In this document: piece by piece, positions 1 to 6,284 of the stretch
Layout: the number at the start of each line of letters is the position of its first letter
Position numbering within the stretch: position 1 is the first letter of the stretch
Assembly: GCA_049680295.1 (NCBI GenBank)
Contig: JBAUHN010000033.1
Coordinates: 1-21,151 of the forward strand
Reading direction: 5' to 3'
Length of the DNA: 21,151 bases
Source of the DNA: JBAUHN01 sp049680295
Lineage (GTDB): Bacteria > Pseudomonadota > Alphaproteobacteria > Rhodobacterales > Rhodobacteraceae
Notes under the pieces: model-generated
Told to the model about the DNA's origin: nothing
Seen by the model: the letters and a program-made list of their open reading frames with translations, nothing else
Database searches by the model: none
Made by a program: the position numbers and the translations under genes

Positions 1-227
1 AAACTGGCCGCATCATAGTTCAACACATAGGTGACATCGCCCTGCTGCCAAAGCTCGATATCCCTGACTTTGTGTTTCGCCACTTTTTCGTATCCCATAC
101 GCGCAAAGAGGTCGCGCAGTTCTTGCGGATCGGGGTGGGCAAATTCAACAAATTCAAAGCCATCTGTCCCGGCCGGATTTTCGGGCGAAATGGTCGATTT
201 CGGAGCTTCGTGTGGGAAAGGACCCAT
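1..227 (-). CDS. hppD: 4-hydroxyphenylpyruvate dioxygenase, N-terminal part (cut by window edge)
   Basis: Only the first 75 codons lie in the window. The protein begins MGPFPHEAPKSTISPENPAG and continues with FEFVEFAHPDPQELRDLFARMGY and an IELWQQGDVTYVLN stretch; I recognise this as the N-terminal vicinal-oxygen-chelate domain of HPPD. The enzyme is a cytosolic Fe(II) dioxygenase that converts 4-hydroxyphenylpyruvate to homogentisate in tyrosine catabolism. The ATG is supported by an upstream AAGGTGA (positions 240 to 234) at normal spacing. The gene is divergent from an Lrp/AsnC-type regulator, a common arrangement for amino-acid catabolic genes, and the shared intergenic region carries a phased site array. 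The iron-binding residues are outside the window, so activity cannot be judged. Confidence 0.9.
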   Translation of the reverse strand, partial: MGPFPHEAPKSTISPENPAGTDGFEFVEFAHPDPQELRDLFARMGYEKVAKHKVRDIELWQQGDVTYVLNYDAAS

Positions 228-278
228 GATGTATCACCTTTTGAAAAGCTAAGTTTTGGCAGGATCGCCGGAATACTC

Positions 279-385
279 CGCAACATATTCGCAAAGATAC
301 ACTCATTTTCCGCAAATTTGCGCTTAACACTGGTATTTTTTGCGCACTTCACGCACTATGTGGAAAATAATTGCGGAAAATACGC
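279..385. promoter_or_regulatory. Phased array of CGC/GCG half-sites between hppD and the Lrp-type gene
   Basis: CGC or GCG elements are centred near 280, 291, 312, 321.5, 343.5, 353, 374 and 384. They form four pairs 10-11 bases apart, repeated every 30.5-32 bases, so all lie on one helix face. Each pair brackets an AT-richer core. The second is the perfect palindrome CGCAAATTTGCG at 311-322, and ATTTTCCGCAA (305-315) is the exact reverse complement of TTGCGGAAAAT (371-381). Lrp/AsnC proteins bind as dimers assembled into octamers that wrap DNA, so a three-turn repeat fits binding by the adjacent regulator. The last unit covers the Shine-Dalgarno region and approaches the start of the regulator gene, suggesting autoregulation. 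The binding itself is inferred. Confidence 0.55.
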
Positions 386-388
386 ATC

Positions 389-844
389 ATGCTGGATGAC
401 ACCGACACACGCCTGCTGGCGGCCTTGCAAAAAAACGCGCACCTCACAGCGCAAGAACTAGGAGAAATGTTGCATTTGTCGCCCAGTCAGGCCGGGCGAC
501 GACGCCAAAGGCTGGAATCCGACGGCTTGATCGAAGGCTATACTGCCCGCCTGAATGCCGCACGTCTGGGACTGCACGTGCAGGGTTTTATTCAGGTGCA
601 TCTTGGCACCCATGGGCCAGAGCATTCCAAAAGCTTTGCGCGGCTGCTAAATCTTCAGCCCGAGATCACCAGTGCATGGACAATGACCGGTGATGCAGAC
701 TATCTACTACGTGTATATTGTGCGGATTTGCCCGCCCTGAACGCGTTGATCCACAACGTCCTTTTGCCACATCCCGCGGTGGCACGGGTGCAAAGCCAGA
801 TTGTGATGGACCAATTGAAACGCGACGCACCGCTGCCGACCTAA
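389..844 (+). CDS. Lrp/AsnC family transcriptional regulator
   Basis: The 151-residue product has the normal length and layout of the family. An N-terminal winged helix-turn-helix occupies about residues 4-60 (LDDTDTRLLAALQ, then LTAQELGEMLHLSPSQAGRR and LESDGLIEGY). A C-terminal RAM/ligand-sensing domain follows (FIQVHL, then SAWTMTGDADYLLRV). I chose the ATG over an in-frame TTG 18 bases upstream because LDDTDxxLL is the usual start and GGAAAA (375-380) lies at good spacing. It probably senses an aromatic amino acid or a breakdown product and controls the divergent hppD; that is inferred from position. The phased sites upstream, reaching almost to its own start codon, suggest that it also controls itself. 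Confidence 0.9.
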   Translation: MLDDTDTRLLAALQKNAHLTAQELGEMLHLSPSQAGRRRQRLESDGLIEGYTARLNAARLGLHVQGFIQVHLGTHGPEHSKSFARLLNLQPEITSAWTMTGDADYLLRVYCADLPALNALIHNVLLPHPAVARVQSQIVMDQLKRDAPLPT

Positions 845-895
845 ACGCCATTTTCGCCAAGCCTTTTCGCTGAACACACAGGAATACAGATCGCC

Positions 896-2770
896 ATGGA
901 AGGTTTCTTTTACCAAGCTTCGATCTATCTTGCGGCCGCCGTAATTGCCGTTCCAATTGCGGCCCGTCTGGGATTTGGATCGGTTTTGGGCTATCTGGCC
1001 GCCGGGATTCTGATCGGCCCGGTTTTTGGTCTTGTCGGCACGGAAACGCAGGATTTGCAGCATTTTGCGGAATTTGGCGTGGTCATGATGCTGTTCCTGA
1101 TCGGTTTGGAGCTGGAACCGCAGGCTCTGTGGGATATGCGGCATCGGTTGCTGGGTCTGGGCGGCTTACAAGTCGTGCTCAGCACGGTGGCGCTGATGTC
1201 GATTGCGATGGCCTATGGCCAACCATGGGGGGTAGCACTTGCCATTGGCCTGACGCTTTCGCTCAGTTCAACTGCGATTGTGCTGCAAACCCTGTCAGAA
1301 AAGGGATTGATGCAAACAAATGGAGGCCGCAGCGTCTTTTCGGTTCTGTTGACACAAGACATCGCTGTGATCCCAATCCTGGCCTTTCTGCCCTTGCTGG
1401 TAGTCACATTGCCAGCGCGAATCTCGGCGGATGGATCAATCCAGCTGAATCAGGACAAAGCGGCAGAGGCAGCCCACGCCAACTTGTCGCTGGTCGAAGG
1501 ATTGCCGGGTTGGGGTGTCACGCTTGTCACCATCGGAGCCGTTGGCGCTGTGATCTTTGCAGGCGTTTTCCTGACCCGCCCGGTGTTTCGCTACATCCAC
1601 TCTGCGCGCCTGCGCGAGATGTATACCGCCCTGGCCCTGCTGATTGTGGTTAGCATTTCGTTTCTGATGACGCTGGTGGGCCTGTCGCCCGCACTGGGTG
1701 CATTTCTGGCGGGAGTTGTGCTGGCAAGCAGCGAATTTCGCCATGAATTGGAAACCGACCTTGAACCGTTCAAAGGCCTGCTGTTGGGGCTGTTTTTTAT
1801 TACCGTGGGCGCGGGTATCAACTTTCCCTTGTTGTTCTCAAACGCACCAGCCATCGTTTCAATGGCGTTGCTTGTCATTATTGTCAAAGGCCTGATCCTT
1901 TGGGTTCTGGGCCGCGCTTTCAAACTGAAAGGTCGCGACCAGTGGCTTTTTGCATTGGGTTTGGCGCAGGCAGGCGAATTTGGCTTTATCCTCGTATCGT
2001 TCTCGGTCCAGCAACAAATCCTTCCCAAAGATATCGCCGAGACATTGCTGCTGGTGATCGCCCTGTCGATGTTGATCACGCCGCTGCTTTTCATGCTGCA
2101 CGATCTGGTCACACGGCGCATGCGTGACGGGGCCGAAACACTGGAGCATAACGAAATGGATCAGGCCGGGCCGGTCATCATTGCCGGGATCGGGCGCTTT
2201 GGGCAAATCGTCAACCGCTTGGTGCAGGCCAACGGGTTTGACACGGTTGTCCTTGACAGCAACGTCGAAACCATCGCGGTGATGCGTCGATTTGGGTTCA
2301 AAGGGTTCCTGGGCGATCCGACACGGCCCGACATTCTGCGGGCAGCAGGCATTGAGACGGCAAGCGTTCTGGTCATCGCAATGGACGATCCGGATGCCGC
2401 GATCCGCCTTGCAACATATGCCCGGCGCATTCGTCCTGATCTGCACATCGTTGCACGCGCACGTGAACGCACCGAAGTCTACAAACTGTTCCGGGCCGGT
2501 GCGAACGATATTGTGCGCGAATTGTTCGACGGCTCGCTGCGCGCAGGGCGATACGTTCTGGAAAATCTTGGCCTTAGCGATTACGAGGCTTCCGAGGCCG
2601 AGCGCCTGTTTTATGCGCATGATCGCACTTCGGTCAAACAACTGGCGGAACTGTGGGATCCGGATATCCCAGCCGGACAGAACAAAGCCTATATTACCCG
2701 CGCAAAAGAGCTGCAAAAGGAACTGGAGGCCGCAATCTCCAGCCGGGATGACGATCAAAAACGCGCTTAA
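896..2770 (+). CDS. kefC: KefB/KefC-type monovalent cation:proton antiporter (CPA2) with TrkA-N domain
   Basis: This 624-residue inner-membrane protein resembles E. coli KefC in length and order. Residues 1-400 hold about 12 hydrophobic segments of a Na+/H+ exchanger domain, with HFAEFGVVMMLFLIGLELEP, SLSSTAIVLQ and LLTQDIAVIP. A cytosolic Rossmann (RCK/TrkA-N) domain follows from about residue 420, with the nucleotide-binding glycines in VIIAGIGRFGQ near residue 430. The later HIVARARERTEVYKLFRAGA block matches the part of KefC that helps sense glutathione adducts. The family exports K+ in exchange for H+ during electrophile stress. No KefF or KefG ancillary subunit is adjacent. An AGGA lies upstream of the ATG. 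It ends 12 bases from convergent cobT with no clear terminator. The B/C subtype is uncertain. Confidence 0.88.
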   Translation: MEGFFYQASIYLAAAVIAVPIAARLGFGSVLGYLAAGILIGPVFGLVGTETQDLQHFAEFGVVMMLFLIGLELEPQALWDMRHRLLGLGGLQVVLSTVALMSIAMAYGQPWGVALAIGLTLSLSSTAIVLQTLSEKGLMQTNGGRSVFSVLLTQDIAVIPILAFLPLLVVTLPARISADGSIQLNQDKAAEAAHANLSLVEGLPGWGVTLVTIGAVGAVIFAGVFLTRPVFRYIHSARLREMYTALALLIVVSISFLMTLVGLSPALGAFLAGVVLASSEFRHELETDLEPFKGLLLGLFFITVGAGINFPLLFSNAPAIVSMALLVIIVKGLILWVLGRAFKLKGRDQWLFALGLAQAGEFGFILVSFSVQQQILPKDIAETLLLVIALSMLITPLLFMLHDLVTRRMRDGAETLEHNEMDQAGPVIIAGIGRFGQIVNRLVQANGFDTVVLDSNVETIAVMRRFGFKGFLGDPTRPDILRAAGIETASVLVIAMDDPDAAIRLATYARRIRPDLHIVARARERTEVYKLFRAGANDIVRELFDGSLRAGRYVLENLGLSDYEASEAERLFYAHDRTSVKQLAELWDPDIPAGQNKAYITRAKELQKELEAAISSRDDDQKRA

Positions 2771-2782
2771 GCGGATGCGGGT

Positions 2783-3796
2783 TCAGCCGCTGGCGACACC
2801 GGCCTCGGCAAAGGTACTCATGCCGGAATGACAGGCGATCGCCGCTTGCAGAATACCGATGGCGACCGCCGCCCCTGAACCTTCGCCCAAGCGCAACCCA
2901 AGCGACAGAACGGCGTCTTTGCCAATCGCATCCAGCAGGCGTGCATGTGCGGCTTCTGCGCTTTTGTGGCCCGCCACGCAGTGATCCAAAGCGCCGGTTT
3001 GAGTTTGGGCCAGACAGGCGGCTGCGGCACAACAGATAAACCCGTCAAGGATCACCGGAATACGCAGCGATCTTGCCCGTGCAATCGCCCCTGCCATCGC
3101 AGCAACTTCGCGCCCGCCCAAACGACCCAGAACATCCAGACCATCGCCGCAATCTTTGTGCAACGCCACAGCCTGCCCGACCACACGGGTTTTCAAGGCA
3201 AGACCTGCGTCATCGACACCTGTGCCACGCCCGGTCCAATCCTCGGCCCGCCCCCCAAACAGTGCATGGCCTATTGCCGCCGCCGACGTGGTATTGCCGA
3301 TGCCCATTTCACCGGGAATCAGCAGGTCCGTTTCAGGATCAACCGCATCCCAGCCGGTTTGCAGGGCTTCGACCAGCTCTTGCTCGGTCATGGCCGGTCC
3401 TTTGGTGAAATCAGCCGTTGGGGTGTCCAACGACAAAGCGCGCACATCAAGACGCGCACCAAAGCACTTTGCCAATTGATTGATCGCCGCCCCGCCTTGT
3501 TCGAAATTCAGCACCATTTGTCCCGTGACCTCTGGCGGAAAGGCCGACACGCCCTGCGCTGTGACACCGTGATTTCCTGCAAAAACAGTGATTTGCGGCG
3601 ATGTGATACTGGGCTTGTCCGTGCCGCGCCATCCGGCATACCAAATCGCCAAATCTTCCAGTTGCCCCAATGCGCCGGGGGGCTTGGTCAGTTGGCCGTT
3701 GCGTTCCACAGCCTGTTTAGTGGCGACCTCGTCCGGTGACGGCATTGCCGCCAATTGGGTCCGAAAACCCGCCAAATCAGAAAAGGAAGCTGTCAT
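2783..3796 (-). CDS. cobT: Nicotinate-nucleotide--dimethylbenzimidazole phosphoribosyltransferase
   Basis: CobT makes alpha-ribazole 5'-phosphate from nicotinate mononucleotide and 5,6-dimethylbenzimidazole, the lower-ligand branch of cobalamin synthesis, in the cytosol. The 337-residue length fits the family. Visible signatures are KPPGALGQLEDLAIW near the N-terminus, VFAGNHGVTAQGVSAFP, the GEMGIGNTTSAAAI loop, and a C-terminal LGLRLGEGSGAAVAI whose Glu305 corresponds to the catalytic base. I chose the ATG giving MTASFSDLAGF; a second in-frame ATG 15 bases upstream (MKVLR) is possible, and neither has a strong ribosome site. The gene is divergent from cobS, which uses its product, with a 79-base gap. 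Confidence 0.95.
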   Translation of the reverse strand: MTASFSDLAGFRTQLAAMPSPDEVATKQAVERNGQLTKPPGALGQLEDLAIWYAGWRGTDKPSITSPQITVFAGNHGVTAQGVSAFPPEVTGQMVLNFEQGGAAINQLAKCFGARLDVRALSLDTPTADFTKGPAMTEQELVEALQTGWDAVDPETDLLIPGEMGIGNTTSAAAIGHALFGGRAEDWTGRGTGVDDAGLALKTRVVGQAVALHKDCGDGLDVLGRLGGREVAAMAGAIARARSLRIPVILDGFICCAAAACLAQTQTGALDHCVAGHKSAEAAHARLLDAIGKDAVLSLGLRLGEGSGAAVAIGILQAAIACHSGMSTFAEAGVASG

Positions 3797-3810
3797 TCGA
3801 AGCACTTTCA

Positions 3811-3839
3811 TTGCAAGAGGTTCTGTGCCTGTCTATCGA
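3811..3839 (+). promoter_or_regulatory. Candidate sigma-70-type promoter for cobS
   Basis: TTGCAA (3811-3816) and TATCGA (3834-3839) are separated by exactly 17 bases and lie 36 bases before the cobS start. The -35 matches consensus well, the -10 only partly. It lies in the 79-base gap shared with divergent cobT. This is a sequence match only. Confidence 0.35.
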
Positions 3840-3875
3840 CAAGATCCAGATGGGCAAGACAGGAAGGTCAAAAAC

Positions 3876-4640
3876 GTGAATAATCCAGAATTTCTGCGCC
3901 GCTGCCTTGGCGATGTTCATGTTGCAACAAGTTTGCTGAGCAGACTTCCGGTTCCACACCTTGTACCAGCACGCTTTGACCACAGCGCCCGTGCGGTTTG
4001 GGCGTATCCTGTCGCAGGACTAATTCTAGCATTGATATCAATGGCTTTCGCAGTGATCCTGATGTGGTTTAGCCTGCCATTTGGCATTGCCGCAGGCGGC
4101 TTAATCGGCGCTATGATGATCACAACTGGTGCGATGCATGAGGATGGGCTGGCTGATACATGTGACGGTTTTTGGGGCGGCTGGGATAAGTCACGCCGTC
4201 TGGAGATCATGAAAGACAGCCACATCGGCACTTATGGCGTTTTGTCCCTGCTCGTGGTGACAGGACTGCGTTGGACAGCCTGTACCGCATTGCTGGCCAC
4301 TGCGCCTCTGGCCATTGTGGTCGCCGCCATTTTGTCGCGCAGTGTGATGCCCGGAGTGATGGCTGCCCTGCCCCATGCCCGCGATACCGGCCTGTCAAAG
4401 TCGGTGGGCCGGCCAACTGCACGTGTGGCAGGCGCAGGGTTTGCGATTGCGGCGGCTATTGCCGTTGCACTGCTTGGCGGTGCAGGTTTTTTTGCTGCCG
4501 GGTTGGCCGTTTTGGCGGCGGCGGCAACCACCGCGCTGGCGAAAGCCAAGATTGATGGCCAAACCGGGGATGTTCTGGGGGCCACACAGCAATTGAGTGA
4601 AGTTGTGATATTGCTGGGACTGGTCGCTGTGGCCGCATAA
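3876..4640 (+). CDS. cobS: Adenosylcobinamide-GDP ribazoletransferase (cobalamin synthase)
   Basis: CobS (CobV in the Pseudomonas naming) is an inner-membrane enzyme that joins adenosylcobinamide-GDP to alpha-ribazole or its phosphate in the last steps of coenzyme B12 assembly. The 254-residue product has about six hydrophobic segments. It carries the family's acidic loop HEDGLADTCDGFWGG (about residues 88-102), followed by KDSHIGTYG. The GTG start is well supported by AGGAAGG (3861-3867) at 8 bases; the open frame extends far upstream, but only as a shadow of cobT. The last codons overlap the A-run of the opposing carD terminator. No cobalamin riboswitch fits in the upstream gap. Confidence 0.95.
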   Translation: MNNPEFLRRCLGDVHVATSLLSRLPVPHLVPARFDHSARAVWAYPVAGLILALISMAFAVILMWFSLPFGIAAGGLIGAMMITTGAMHEDGLADTCDGFWGGWDKSRRLEIMKDSHIGTYGVLSLLVVTGLRWTACTALLATAPLAIVVAAILSRSVMPGVMAALPHARDTGLSKSVGRPTARVAGAGFAIAAAIAVALLGGAGFFAAGLAVLAAAATTALAKAKIDGQTGDVLGATQQLSEVVILLGLVAVAA

Positions 4641-4672
4641 AAAAACGCAGCCTTGTGTGTCACAAGGTTGCG
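4639..4672 (-). terminator. Rho-independent terminator of carD
   Basis: A 12-base stem (4646-4657 with 4661-4672, one G-U type pair) closes a 3-base loop. On the minus strand it is followed directly by seven U residues, encoded by the A-run at 4639-4645. It begins 24 bases after the carD stop. The U-tract overlaps the stop codon of convergent cobS. On the plus strand the hairpin has no following T-run, so it acts mainly for carD. Confidence 0.88.
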
Positions 4673-4696
4673 CAATTCGGGTATAATAGCAGTGGC

Positions 4697-5209
4697 TTAT
4701 GCCGCAACGCGGCTTTCAAGAACATCGCCAACTTGCTTGGCGGCTGCCAATTCGTCACCACCTGCCACAGCAGCAACTTCACGGGTCAGTCGTTCCAAAG
4801 CGGCCTCATAGAGCTGGCGCTCGGAATAGGATTGTTCGCGTTGATCATCGGTGCGGTGCAAATCGCGCACCACCTCGGCGATGGCAATCAGATCGCCTGA
4901 GTTGATCTTTTGCTCATATTCCTGCGCACGGCGTGACCACATGGCGCGTTTGACCTTGGCTTTGCCTTTCAGCGTCTTCATCGCATGGGTAATCACATCC
5001 GGTGAGCTAAGCGCGCGCATGCCGATATCCGTCGCTTTATGTGTCGGTACCCGCAGCGTCATTTTGTCTTTCTCAAATGAGATGACGAACAATTCCAACG
5101 AGATTCCCGCGACCTCCTGCTCTTCAACAGAAATGATCTGGCCAACACCGTGGGCCGGGTACACAACAAACTCATTCGGGCGAAAATCAAGCTTTTTAGA
5201 TTTGGTCAT
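4697..5209 (-). CDS. carD: CarD/CdnL family RNA polymerase-binding transcription regulator
   Basis: The 170-residue protein has an N-terminal Tudor-like RNA-polymerase interaction domain (about residues 8-65, with DFRPNEFVVYPAHGVGQI and FVISFEKDKMTLRVP). A helical DNA-binding domain follows. Its MWSRRAQEYEQKINSGD segment aligns with the mycobacterial CarD region holding the tryptophan that props open the promoter bubble; here that is Trp91. The AEVVRDLHR motif is also conserved. The family stabilises open complexes at rRNA and other housekeeping promoters. An AGGAAGA sequence precedes the ATG. It lies downstream of fdxA on the same strand after a 291-base gap, so it probably has its own promoter, and it ends in a strong terminator. 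The alternative name is cdnL. Confidence 0.93.
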   Translation of the reverse strand: MTKSKKLDFRPNEFVVYPAHGVGQIISVEEQEVAGISLELFVISFEKDKMTLRVPTHKATDIGMRALSSPDVITHAMKTLKGKAKVKRAMWSRRAQEYEQKINSGDLIAIAEVVRDLHRTDDQREQSYSERQLYEAALERLTREVAAVAGGDELAAAKQVGDVLESRVAA

Positions 5210-5500
5210 TCAGTCTTCCTATGGCTACGGGGGGTGAACCAGTCGCGAAAATGCACAGTCAAACACACCCGTTCCGAAACGTATAACCGTCCAGAGCAGC
5301 GTGCATTATTCCGAAAATTTTGGTGCCATCCCTCAGATTAGGATAGCTTTGGTCCGTTCCGTTGTTTGCTTTACCATCGCATCATATCACAAAAACGGAG
5401 TATATAAAAGCGCGCACGTATTTTGCCCGGACACCTTGTACATCAGGCGACATCGCCGAAATGTCCGACCTCAACCGCGACACATCGAATCAGACGCGGC
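5210..5500. other. Intergenic region between fdxA and carD
   Basis: At 291 bases this is the longest non-coding stretch in the window. It is AT-richer than its surroundings and should hold the carD promoter and the end of the fdxA transcript. On the minus strand I see the carD ribosome site just before its ATG, and scattered -10-like words (a TATACT-like word near 5402, TATGAT at 5381-5386). None is paired with a good -35 at 16-18 bases. A weak inverted repeat, CGGACA near 5427 with TGTCCG near 5463, lies just past fdxA but lacks a U-tract. I see no convincing small gene or RNA. Confidence 0.5.
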
Positions 5501-5839
5501 TTACCCGCCCTCGCCCGGTTTTTCCGAAAAGTATTTTTCCAGCTTTCCGGTTTCGCCATCGCGTTCTTCAGCATTTGGCATCTGGTCTTTTTTGGTGATG
5601 ATCACCGGCCACATTTCCGAATACTTACGATTGAATTCAACCCATTTTTCCATATCCGGTTCGGTGTCAGGCTTAATCGCATCTGCCGGGCATTCCGGTT
5701 CGCAAACACCGCAATCAATGCATTCGTCCGGGTGAATGACCAACATATTTTCGCCTTCGTAAAAGCAGTCGACCGGACAGACTTCGACGCAGTCGGTGTA
5801 TTTGCAGGCGATGCAGCTGTCATTCACGATATAGGTCAT
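5501..5839 (-). CDS. fdxA: Seven-iron ferredoxin FdxA ([3Fe-4S][4Fe-4S])
   Basis: The 112-residue protein has the length and cysteine pattern of Azotobacter-type ferredoxin I. Cysteines sit at 9, 12, 17, 21, 25, 40, 43, 46 and 50. By comparison, Cys9, Cys17 and Cys50 would hold the [3Fe-4S] cluster and Cys21, Cys40, Cys43 and Cys46 the [4Fe-4S] cluster. The C-terminal tail (about residues 60-112) is typical of this class. It is a cytosolic low-potential electron carrier; its partner is unknown. It follows the S4 protein gene by 51 bases on the same strand, and carD lies beyond it. A 14-base near-palindrome sits just before its start. The ribosome site is weak. Confidence 0.95.
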   Translation of the reverse strand: MTYIVNDSCIACKYTDCVEVCPVDCFYEGENMLVIHPDECIDCGVCEPECPADAIKPDTEPDMEKWVEFNRKYSEMWPVIITKKDQMPNAEERDGETGKLEKYFSEKPGEGG

Positions 5840-5851
5840 GCGGGTATCTTT

Positions 5852-5865
5852 TCAGTTAGAACTGA
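5852..5865. promoter_or_regulatory. Small palindrome upstream of fdxA
   Basis: TCAGTT and AACTGA flank a 2-base centre, 12 bases before the fdxA start codon in the S4-fdxA gap. It could be a repressor operator or a short hairpin close to the ribosome-binding region. The two-base loop argues against a stable RNA hairpin. It may be chance. Confidence 0.25.
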
Positions 5866-5890
5866 GGCCTAGCTAATTCAGCGGCACCGA

Positions 5891-6283
5891 TCATTCAAGA
5901 TACCGCGCTTTAGAAAGATCAAGGGTGCGGCGATCACGCTTGGTCGGGCGGCCCTTTCCTTCAAATGCTGGATTTTCGGGAATTTTTTCCGGCGTTGTGG
6001 CTTTGGGTGGGGTCAGGTCGGAATAAAGTTTTTGCGCCTCAGTGGCGGGGCCACGCCGCTGACCAATAGCGTCGATGCGAATAACCCGTACCTCGTGACC
6101 TTGTGCAAAGGTCAACACGTCACCCGCGGCAACGGAAGTGGCCCGTTTTTCGACCCGGTCCCCATTGACACGCACGTCGCCCGCCGACACGCGGGTCGCT
6201 GCCAGCGAGCGTGTTTTGAAAAACCGCGCGTGCCACAACCACTTATCCAGCCGTAGTTTTTCGACAGGCGGCGTCTGAGCCAC
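5891..6283 (-). CDS. S4-domain RNA-binding protein (Hsp15/HslR-like)
   Basis: The 130-residue protein opens with an S4 domain (about residues 10-70: LRLDKWLWHARFFKTRSLA, then VSAGDVRVNGDRV and AAGDVLTF). The later IGQRRGPATEAQKLY segment also matches E. coli Hsp15, which binds stalled 50S subunits that carry nascent chains. The C-terminus is basic (KGRPTKRDRRT). It starts with GTG only one base after the helicase stop codon (TGA-C-GTG), so translation is probably coupled; no strong ribosome site is seen. The neighbouring RNA helicase suggests a shared RNA or ribosome job. The symbol hslR may apply, but the exact function is inferred. Confidence 0.88.
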   Translation of the reverse strand: MAQTPPVEKLRLDKWLWHARFFKTRSLAATRVSAGDVRVNGDRVEKRATSVAAGDVLTFAQGHEVRVIRIDAIGQRRGPATEAQKLYSDLTPPKATTPEKIPENPAFEGKGRPTKRDRRTLDLSKARYLE

Positions 6284-6284
6284 G

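Noticed and set aside
1859..2758. 299-codon open frame on the minus strand opposite the antiporter gene
   Set aside because: It is antisense to a well-supported KefC-like frame, has no recognisable domain or ribosome site, and such long shadows are expected in GC-rich DNA.
2945..3739. 264-codon open frame on the plus strand opposite cobT
   Set aside because: It lies wholly antisense to cobT, which has full family motifs. The predicted protein is rich in Arg/Cys/His and looks like a shadow.
4296..4302. GCCACTG, identical to the core of the B12 box of cobalamin riboswitches
   Set aside because: It lies inside the cobS coding sequence with no surrounding riboswitch structure that I can recognise, and seven bases match easily by chance.
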